Assembly (NCBI RefSeq): GCF_000526675.1
Contig: NZ_JAGN01000007.1
Location: forward strand, 1 to 51,094
Origin: Atopobacter phocae ATCC BAA-285
GTDB lineage: Bacteria > Bacillota > Bacilli > Lactobacillales > Aerococcaceae
Direction: 5' to 3'
DNA length: 51,094 nucleotides
This document shows positions 45,670 to 51,094 of this stretch, in pieces. The notes below the pieces were generated by a model. It saw nothing but the letters and a program-made list of their open reading frames with translations, was not told the DNA's origin and did no database searches. The first letter of the stretch is position 1; each line of letters begins with the position of its first letter. Position numbers and translations under genes: made by a program.

Positions 45670-45671
45670 GT

Positions 45672-45914
45672 TTAATTATTCATTTTTTTAAGAATAAAGC
45701 TAGCAATCATAATAATTAAAATTGCTCCAATCAATGATGGGATAACAGCATATCCACCAATAATTGGGCCAAAGTCTTTAAAGAAATAACCGCCAACCCA
45801 AGAGCCAAGCATACCAGCAATAATATTACCAATAATACCTCCAGGGATGTCTTTTCCTAAGATGGCTCCAGCTCCCCAACCGATTAAACCACCAACAATT
45901 AATGACCAAATCAT
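45672..45914 (-). CDS. GlsB/YeaQ/YmgE family small membrane protein
   Basis: An 80-residue protein with three hydrophobic helices rich in glycine: SLIVGGLIGWGAGAILGKD, GGIIGNIIAGMLGSWVGGYF and a last helix. This is the transglycosylase-associated (GlsB) family, tied to general or cell-envelope stress in enterococci; no catalytic activity is proven. GGAGGG precedes the ATG. It is separated from telA by about 70 bases. Confidence 0.9.
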   Translation of the reverse strand: MIWSLIVGGLIGWGAGAILGKDIPGGIIGNIIAGMLGSWVGGYFFKDFGPIIGGYAVIPSLIGAILIIMIASFILKKMNN

Positions 45915-45987
45915 TGAAAAACCCTCCTTTAATTAAATCTAAATCAATTATAACATTTTTAACTTTTTAATGAAAATGATATGAAAT

Positions 45988-47235
45988 CTAGCGGTTTCGG
46001 GTAGTTAATTGTAGCAATTGATCTTTTAATTGACTTTCCATACGAATTAGTTCATGTTCAGCATTTCGGCGTTTTTGACGCCCCTCTTGTTGAATGCGTA
46101 TCGTTTCTTCTAACGTTTGAACTAAATTAGATTGAGTAGTTTGTAGTGTTTCGATATCAATAATTCCTCGTTCGTTTTCTTTAGCCGTTTCAATTGCCGA
46201 TTGTTTTAACATTTCAGAATTTCGTTTCATTAAATCATTTGTTGTTTGAGACACTTGTCTTTGTGCTGCTACTGCATCACGTTGTCGAACTAATGTGAGT
46301 GCAATAGCTATTTGGTTTTTCCACAAAGGAATAGCCGTTGTAATAGAAGATTGAATTTTTTCTGCTAAAGCTTGGTTAGTGTTTTGAATTAAACGAATTT
46401 GTGGTGCTTGTTGAATGGTCATTTGCCGAGTAAGTTTTAAATCATAATTACGTTTATCAAGACGCTCAACAAATTCATTTAAATCATTGACTGTTTGTAC
46501 ATCCATTTGATCTTGAGTCGATTGTGCCTGTTGAATGGCTTGCGGAATAGTTATTTCTCTCAATTCTTGAATTTTTAATTCACCCGCTGCAATATAAACA
46601 TTTAAAGCTTCGTAGAAACTTTTATTTTTTTGGTAAATTTGTTCTAATGTTGAATTATCGTTTAATAGTGCATTTTTTTCCTGACCTAATCGTAAAGCAA
46701 TTTTATCGACTTGATTGCCAACTTGTTGGTATTTTGCTGTGACTTCATATGCAGATTGCTTCGCTTTCCCAAACCATTTTTTTATAATATTGGTCTCAGC
46801 AGCAGCTAACTCTTTAGGATTAGTTTCATTTAGTTTAAACATTAATTCGGTTAACGTATCACCTATAGCACCAGTATCTTTAACACGAACATGGCTAAGA
46901 ATGCTGTGACTGAATTGGCCTAATTGTTTTTGAGCTGCTGCTCCATAGGTAATAACTGCTTGAGCGTTAGTTTCATCAATTTGTTTAGCTAATTTTTGTG
47001 CTTGTTGTTGACGTTCCGGTGATAATGAATCGACTAAACGTGGTGCCGGTTGTTGCTGATCAGTCACTGTATCTTCGAATAGTTGGTTATTTAAAGGTTC
47101 ATTTAATACATTTGGATCTTGAAATGGGTTAGCTAGCAAATTATTTAAATCAGGATCTACTACTAACGGATCAATGTTTTCCTCGAATGTTGAATTTAAA
47201 TCATCCAAGTTAGTGTTATTTTCAATATTATTCAT
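45988..47235 (-). CDS. TelA/KlaA-like toxic anion resistance family protein
   Basis: A 415-residue hydrophilic, helical protein. The core pattern of the TelA family (YaaN in Bacillus) is visible: FGKAKQSAYEVTAKYQ near 153-168, and the later VNDLNEFVERLDKRNYDLKL and IPLWKNQIAIALTLVRQRDA. The N-terminal 75 residues are Asn/Asp/Pro-rich and likely flexible. Family members were linked to tellurite and antimicrobial tolerance, but the mechanism is unclear. It starts 12 bases after xpaC, with AGGAGG upstream. Confidence 0.9.
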   Translation of the reverse strand: MNNIENNTNLDDLNSTFEENIDPLVVDPDLNNLLANPFQDPNVLNEPLNNQLFEDTVTDQQQPAPRLVDSLSPERQQQAQKLAKQIDETNAQAVITYGAAAQKQLGQFSHSILSHVRVKDTGAIGDTLTELMFKLNETNPKELAAAETNIIKKWFGKAKQSAYEVTAKYQQVGNQVDKIALRLGQEKNALLNDNSTLEQIYQKNKSFYEALNVYIAAGELKIQELREITIPQAIQQAQSTQDQMDVQTVNDLNEFVERLDKRNYDLKLTRQMTIQQAPQIRLIQNTNQALAEKIQSSITTAIPLWKNQIAIALTLVRQRDAVAAQRQVSQTTNDLMKRNSEMLKQSAIETAKENERGIIDIETLQTTQSNLVQTLEETIRIQQEGRQKRRNAEHELIRMESQLKDQLLQLTTRNR

Positions 47236-47247
47236 TATAAATACCTC

Positions 47248-48195
47248 CTAAAAATTATCGAAATCTTCTTCATCACTTAAATACTTCGCAGTGTTTCTTA
47301 ATACGGAAGAGGGTTCTTGTTTTTGAATAAGTAATTCTTCAAAACGTTTTTCATCTTCTATTTCTTCAAGCGTAGCTTCGCTAGTTTGTGACATTTCATT
47401 AATATCGGGTAAGTCATAAATAGAGGATTGATTCATTTCTAACAATCTTTCCTCTTTTTTTAAACGTTCTTCAACTAACTTTAAGTTAATTTCAATGTCT
47501 TCAAAGTCATCAGACATAAACGTTTCATAAGATTGTTTAATATTTTGAACAAGCGCTTCTATCGTAGCGGTTGAACGATTTAATGTTTGATAAGTCAGTT
47601 TGGATTTGGCAACGTGTTGTTCAATATCTAAATACTTATCAATAATCTCAACCAAACTCGGAATATAAGAGTAAAGAAACGCTTCTGCTTCAATCATGCG
47701 TTTAGGATGCTGTGTAATTGCTCTAAAATAATCTTTTAAAAGAGGTATTAAATCGTAACGATTTGCTATAACTTTTAACTTAGTAGAGAGCTCCATTGAT
47801 TTTTCAATTGACATAATTTGTTTCTTGGTTTTTTGGAGTTGTTTTCTAAAAAATAAAATATCATCATCATCTAAACCTTCAGCATAATAAAAATTCTGCT
47901 TGTTTTCAGACAGTGGTGGTATCTCTCCTTTATATCGATGTTTTTTGTTTCTTTTCCGTCGACTAAGTGACATGTTATTTTTTTGTCCATAGATAAGTCG
48001 TGGAGCAATGTATCGAAAATTTATCCAGCCTGAGAAATAAAAAGGTATAATGATAAAAACTAAATGCATAAGTAAAAAATCAGTATCAAAGTTAAGTAAA
48101 ATGCCCGCAAAAAAATTGATAAATACTAAAAACATTGCACTGCTCCAAAATAATATATTATAATTTCTAAAGGTGAAAAAATTTTTATCTTCCAT
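47248..48195 (-). CDS. XpaC-like membrane protein
   Basis: A 315-residue protein with two N-terminal membrane helices (about 12-32 and 40-58), a basic segment (RRKRNKKHRYK) and a long helical cytoplasmic part with the XpaC core around YDLIPLLKDYFRAITQHPKRM. XpaC-TelA pairs are conserved in Firmicutes (xpaC-yaaN in Bacillus), and both proteins may work together in an envelope-stress role. The old name refers to an indolyl phosphate hydrolysis phenotype and should not be taken as an activity. Confidence 0.85.
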   Translation of the reverse strand: MEDKNFFTFRNYNILFWSSAMFLVFINFFAGILLNFDTDFLLMHLVFIIIPFYFSGWINFRYIAPRLIYGQKNNMSLSRRKRNKKHRYKGEIPPLSENKQNFYYAEGLDDDDILFFRKQLQKTKKQIMSIEKSMELSTKLKVIANRYDLIPLLKDYFRAITQHPKRMIEAEAFLYSYIPSLVEIIDKYLDIEQHVAKSKLTYQTLNRSTATIEALVQNIKQSYETFMSDDFEDIEINLKLVEERLKKEERLLEMNQSSIYDLPDINEMSQTSEATLEEIEDEKRFEELLIQKQEPSSVLRNTAKYLSDEEDFDNF

Positions 48196-48305
48196 AAAAT
48201 CGAGTCCCTTCTATTCAATTCCTATTACTTAAAGTAAGTATAACAAACTACTTTATAATTATAGTCGGTCAAAAGAATGATTTTGACTGGAAAAATTCGT
48301 TTAAT

Positions 48306-48334
48306 TTGAAAAGGTATGTTAAGATATGTTTAAT
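48306..48334 (+). promoter_or_regulatory. Promoter of nudF operon
   Basis: TTGAAA (48306-48311) and TTTAAT (48329-48334) are 17 bases apart, with TG just before the -10. An alternative extended -10 is TGT-TAAGAT (48320-48325). Confidence 0.5.
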
Positions 48335-48369
48335 TATTACTGAATGATTTTACTAAAGGAGGATACTGA

Positions 48370-48921
48370 ATGGAATTAAATGAGAAGACACTAAGACGTG
48401 AAACAGTTTATGAAGGAGTTTTACTCCATGTGGTTAAGGATGATGTTAAACTGCCAGATGGATCAAAGAGTACACGTGAAATGATTTTACATCCAGGTGC
48501 TGCAGCAGTTATTCCGTTTACTTCGGACAATCGTTTACTTCTAGTGAAACAATTTCGCAAACCTCTTGAACGCGTTCTTTATGAAATTCCAGCAGGTAAA
48601 ATTGATGCAACCGATAATAATCCATTAGAAACGATTAAACGAGAGCTTGAAGAAGAAACAGGTTATCAAGCCAGTGATTGGTCATTTTATCGAACAAGTG
48701 CTCTAGCAGTAGGTTATTCTAGTGAACTCATACATTTATATATCGCTAAAAATCTTTATAAAGTAGAAGATGCAAAAGAAAAAGATGTAGATGAATTTAT
48801 AGAAGTAGTAGCTGTAACTTATGATGAATTAAAGCAATTAGAAGCTGATGGTGAACTACTAGATTCAAAAACACAAATGGCATTGGATTATTGGACGAAT
48901 ATACAATTAAATAGGAAGTAG
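48370..48921 (+). CDS. nudF: ADP-ribose pyrophosphatase (Nudix)
   Basis: A 183-residue Nudix hydrolase that splits ADP-ribose to AMP and ribose-5-phosphate. The Nudix helix RELEEETGYQ is intact, preceded by EIPAGKID; the loop between Gly-Lys-Ile-Asp and the helix is one residue longer than usual. LLVKQFRKPLE is typical of the ADPRase subfamily. GGAGGA precedes the ATG. It is followed closely by a small membrane protein gene and a nicotinamidase-like gene, which suggests NAD recycling. Confidence 0.92.
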   Translation: MELNEKTLRRETVYEGVLLHVVKDDVKLPDGSKSTREMILHPGAAAVIPFTSDNRLLLVKQFRKPLERVLYEIPAGKIDATDNNPLETIKRELEEETGYQASDWSFYRTSALAVGYSSELIHLYIAKNLYKVEDAKEKDVDEFIEVVAVTYDELKQLEADGELLDSKTQMALDYWTNIQLNRK

Positions 48922-48929
48922 GAAAAATA

Positions 48930-49235
48930 ATGAGAAAAGAGAGTTTAAGACGTTCTCATCAAAAACAACCAACATTTATTCAACGTGTACTTCACAAAGA
49001 TAACGACAAAAATATTCGAGAAGAGTCAACGTTTGAGTTGGTTAATTCTGCCGATTTAGGTGACACGAGTTATTTAGATTATTTAAAAGAACATGAATTA
49101 ATAAAAGAAGAAGTGTTACCAAGTCGTTCCAAAGAGCAAAAGCGACTTCAAATATATGATCGTTGGTTAAGTGGAGCAATTGTAATAACGGTTATATTAA
49201 TTGTTGTATTAATTGTTGTTGCATTTTTTATTTAA
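48930..49235 (+). CDS. Small membrane protein of unknown function
   Basis: A 101-residue protein that I do not recognise. Residues 1-75 are hydrophilic and strongly charged, and residues about 80-101 are one hydrophobic helix (SGAIVITVILIVVLIVVAFF), so it is probably tail-anchored with its body in the cytoplasm. It lies 8 bases after nudF and 27 before the nicotinamidase-like gene. A purine-rich site precedes the ATG. Conservation in relatives next to nudF would decide whether it is real and linked. Confidence 0.75.
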   Translation: MRKESLRRSHQKQPTFIQRVLHKDNDKNIREESTFELVNSADLGDTSYLDYLKEHELIKEEVLPSRSKEQKRLQIYDRWLSGAIVITVILIVVLIVVAFFI

Positions 49236-49262
49236 TACAAAAGTTATCAAAAGGAGAAAAAA

Positions 49263-49808
49263 ATGAAAGCATATATTGTCACTGATTATACAGAAGATTT
49301 TATTGCAACAAATGGAAAGTTAACAACTGATGAAGCAGGGCAAAAATTAGAGCAATATATTGTAGAACAGGCAGAAAAACATTTGAATGAAGAAGATTAT
49401 ATTGTTTTTGCAGTCGATATTCATGATCCAAGTGATCAGTTCCATCCGGAAAATAAATTATTTCCCCCCCATAATGTTGAGGGAACATCTGGTAGAAATC
49501 TTTATGGTACATTGAATGATTGGTATCAAGTAAATAAAGATAGTGATCAAGTATATTGGATGGATAAACGCCACTATTCTTCGTTTAGTGGTACAGATTT
49601 AGACGTTCGTTTAAGAGAGCGTCGAATCACCGAAGTAGTATTAGTAGGTGTCTGTACAGACATTTGCATTTTACATACAGCAGTTGATGCGTATAACTTA
49701 GGCTATGATATTACGGTATTAGAACGCGGTGTGGCGAGTTTTGATCCACACGGACATGAATGGGCATTAAACCATTTTAAAAATATTTTAGGTGCTACAA
49801 TTAAATAA
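49263..49808 (+). CDS. pncA: Nicotinamidase-like cysteine hydrolase
   Basis: A 181-residue isochorismatase-fold enzyme. The catalytic triad Asp8, Lys102 (WMDKRHYSSF) and Cys131 (GVCTDIC) is present, and Asp52, His54 and His61 form the metal site seen in nicotinamidases. It would turn nicotinamide into nicotinate for NAD salvage. AAAAGGAG precedes the ATG. A C7 tract lies at 49464-49470 within the frame. Its stop codon abuts that of the convergent acpS. Confidence 0.85.
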   Translation: MKAYIVTDYTEDFIATNGKLTTDEAGQKLEQYIVEQAEKHLNEEDYIVFAVDIHDPSDQFHPENKLFPPHNVEGTSGRNLYGTLNDWYQVNKDSDQVYWMDKRHYSSFSGTDLDVRLRERRITEVVLVGVCTDICILHTAVDAYNLGYDITVLERGVASFDPHGHEWALNHFKNILGATIK

Positions 49809-50162
49809 TTATAGATCAAATAAAATAACAAAAGCAATCGCATGCGATATTTCGTGTGCGATTGTTATTTTTTGCCCACCGTTAAATGGTGAATAAAGAA
49901 TGGGTTTGCCACTTGAATCATTAAGTATTTCAATTGATTGAAAACTAAGTGCTTTACCAATTCCTGTCCCGTAAGCTTTAGAGAAAGCTTCTTTTCCAGC
50001 AAATCGTCCGGCTAAAAATTCTAGTTGTTTTCTTTCGTTTAAGTGATTAAATAGAAGTAATTCATTAGGTGTTAAAATTCTTTGAGGAAATTGTGGATGC
50101 TTTTTCCACACGGAATGTATTCGCTCAATTAAAACAATATCACTGCCAATTTCAAAATTCAT
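49809..50162 (-). CDS. acpS: Holo-[acyl-carrier-protein] synthase
   Basis: A 117-residue phosphopantetheinyl transferase that converts apo-ACP into its active form for fatty acid synthesis. Asp8 (IGSDIVLIERI) and Glu58 (RFAGKEAFSKAYGTG) bind magnesium and CoA. AAGGAG precedes the ATG. It is convergent with the nicotinamidase-like gene with no space between the stop codons, and no terminator hairpin is seen there. Confidence 0.95.
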   Translation of the reverse strand: MNFEIGSDIVLIERIHSVWKKHPQFPQRILTPNELLLFNHLNERKQLEFLAGRFAGKEAFSKAYGTGIGKALSFQSIEILNDSSGKPILYSPFNGGQKITIAHEISHAIAFVILFDL

Positions 50163-50187
50163 TTTTGTTATCTCCTTAATGAGTTAA

Positions 50188-50217
50188 TTGCATTGCGCTG
50201 TTTTAATTTAGTATAAT
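50188..50217 (+). promoter_or_regulatory. Promoter of msrA
   Basis: TTGCAT (50188-50193) and a perfect TATAAT (50212-50217) are 18 bases apart, in the divergent gap between acpS and msrA. Confidence 0.6.
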
Positions 50218-50260
50218 GAAGGTCAAATATAAAAGCAACGTGGAATAAAGGAGTGATCAC

Positions 50261-50758
50261 ATGAATAATAACCAATCAATTTATTTAGCTGGTGGATGTT
50301 TTTGGGGAGTAGAAGGATATTTCAGTCAATTAAAAGGTGTTGTTTCAACATCAGTAGGTTATGCAAACGGTTTAACAGAGGAAACAAATTACAATCAATT
50401 AAAGGAAACCGATCATGCTGAAACGATTCATATTCAATATGATTCAAAGCAAATTTCGTTGCAAGAAATTTTAAAACATTATTTTCGGATTGTCGATCCA
50501 ACAAGTTTAAATAAGCAGGGGAATGATGTTGGGAGACAATATCGTACTGGAATTTATTTTGTAGAAAAAAATGATTTAACTGTAATTGAGCAAGAATTGA
50601 AGACGTTGGAAGCTCAAATTAATCAATCAGTAGTAATTGAATTAGAACCACTAAAAAATTATGTTTTAGCTGAAGAATATCATCAAGATTATTTAAAAAA
50701 GAATCCTAATGGTTATTGCCATGTAGATATTTCTTTAGCACAAGTACCATTGTCATAA
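50261..50758 (+). CDS. msrA: Peptide methionine sulfoxide reductase MsrA
   Basis: A 165-residue enzyme that repairs methionine-S-sulfoxide in proteins. The catalytic Cys13 lies in GGCFWGVEG. DPTSLNKQGNDVGRQYRTGI and the C-terminal YHQDYLKKNPNGYCHV are conserved. AAAGGAG precedes the ATG. MsrB is not fused or adjacent; the next DNA is an insertion sequence. Confidence 0.96.
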   Translation: MNNNQSIYLAGGCFWGVEGYFSQLKGVVSTSVGYANGLTEETNYNQLKETDHAETIHIQYDSKQISLQEILKHYFRIVDPTSLNKQGNDVGRQYRTGIYFVEKNDLTVIEQELKTLEAQINQSVVIELEPLKNYVLAEEYHQDYLKKNPNGYCHVDISLAQVPLS

Positions 50759-50847
50759 AAAGCAATATCACTTATTAATAAATAGAAAAAGAGCCAATCA
50801 TTGAACTGCTCCCTGTCAAGTAGACAGGTAAAAAAATAAATTTTATG

Positions 50848-50880
50848 CACCTATGGTTTTTCATCCATAGGTGTTTTTTT
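50848..50880. terminator. Terminator at the IS end
   Basis: CACCTATGG (50848-50856) pairs with CCATAGGTG (50865-50873), then TTTTTTT. On the - strand it follows the transposase stop; on the + strand it can stop transcripts coming from msrA. Confidence 0.8.
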
Positions 50881-51094
50881 ATGCTGGAATAGCTAAACCC
50901 ATCTTTAATGTGATTCGTTTAGTGTTAAAGAAATGAATATATTGATCAATATCTTTTGTTAAACTTTCAAATGTATCATATTTATTTAAATAATATAATT
51001 CTGATTTGAGCATGCCAAAAAAGTTTTCCATTGGACCATTATCGATACATTTTCCTACACGTGACATACTTTGAATGGCTTGGTGATCCTTAAT
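50879..51094 (-). CDS. IS3-family transposase (OrfB-like), 3' end only
   Basis: The frame is open from the right edge of the window to a TAA at 50881-50879, giving at least 71 residues. SMSRVGKCIDNGPMENFFGM contains the last catalytic Glu of the DDE rve domain, followed by LKSELYYL and FFNTKRITLKMG, the usual C-terminal end. The window edge truncates the 5' part, so whether the transposase is functional cannot be judged. Confidence 0.9.
   Translation of the reverse strand: MKDHQAIQSMSRVGKCIDNGPMENFFGMLKSELYYLNKYDTFESLTKDIDQYIHFFNTKRITLKMGLAIPA

Larger units (their letters stand above)
50802..51094 (-). mobile_element. IS3-family (IS150 group-like) insertion sequence, partial
   Basis: The element end TGAACTGCTCCCTGTCAAGT begins at 50802, starting with TG as IS3 elements do. 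It contains the 3' part of a transposase frame and continues beyond the window. The insertion lies about 45 bases after the msrA stop, so msrA is intact. Confidence 0.8.

Overview
This window looks like a chromosomal segment of a low-GC Gram-positive coccus of the order Lactobacillales. The evidence is AT-rich DNA, strong AGGAGG-type ribosome binding sites, a SUF system of the sufC-sufD-sufS-sufU-sufB type, class III ribonucleotide reductase, the spx/mecA/coiA/pepF neighbourhood, and a division and cell-wall (dcw) cluster running mraZ to divIVA. A family such as Aerococcaceae (Facklamia or Ignavigranum type) fits, but that is an impression and not a proof. Almost everything is housekeeping DNA. 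No phage, CRISPR array or defence island was seen, and the only clear mobile element is an IS3-type end at the right edge.

Layout. 1-620: a dispersed hairpin repeat, then ssrA (tmRNA) with its own promoter and terminator. 823-4447: a + strand run of lipoprotein, DUF2179 protein, YihY-type membrane protein, RodA and a GcvH-like lipoyl protein, facing a class I amidotransferase (puuD-like) on the - strand. 5461-10575: the suf operon for Fe-S cluster assembly. 10816-13470: an alpha/beta hydrolase, a rhodanese plus CstR-type repressor pair with a matching palindromic operator, a DUF454 membrane protein and an orphan HTH protein. 13865-16658: nrdD-nrdG behind two NrdR-type boxes 32 bp apart. 16813-19971: M42 aminopeptidase, lipoate ligase and trpS. 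20081-29756: the conserved Bacillus yjb-like region, with spx, mecA, coiA, pepF, spxH(-), a CYTH protein(-), relQ, nadK, an rluD family gene and mgtE. 29945-43862: mraZ, rsmH, ftsL, pbp, mraY, murD, murG, divIB, ftsA, ftsZ, sepF, ylmG, ylmH, divIVA. 44093-45517: a photolyase in the place where ileS usually lies. 45672-48195: glsB-like, telA and xpaC on the - strand. 48370-50758: nudF, a small membrane protein, a nicotinamidase-like gene, acpS(-) and msrA. 50802-end: IS3-family insertion sequence, cut by the window.

How the genes work together. Several parts touch redox and sulfur: SUF clusters, the persulfide-sensing rhodanese/CstR pair, Spx with its degradation factors MecA and SpxH, and MsrA. 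The dcw cluster holds lipid I/II synthesis (mraY, murD, murG), septal peptidoglycan synthesis and divisome genes. Its ftsA-ftsZ part has its own promoters and an unusually long, structured leader. NudF, the nicotinamidase-like protein and NadK all touch NAD metabolism.

I found no convincing wholly new system. The best leads are the folded ftsA leader RNA (38371-38507), the 10-bp periodic MraZ operator, the CstR and NrdR operators, a dispersed hairpin repeat present at both ends of the window, and two genes whose non-ATG starts overlap tiny ATG reading frames.
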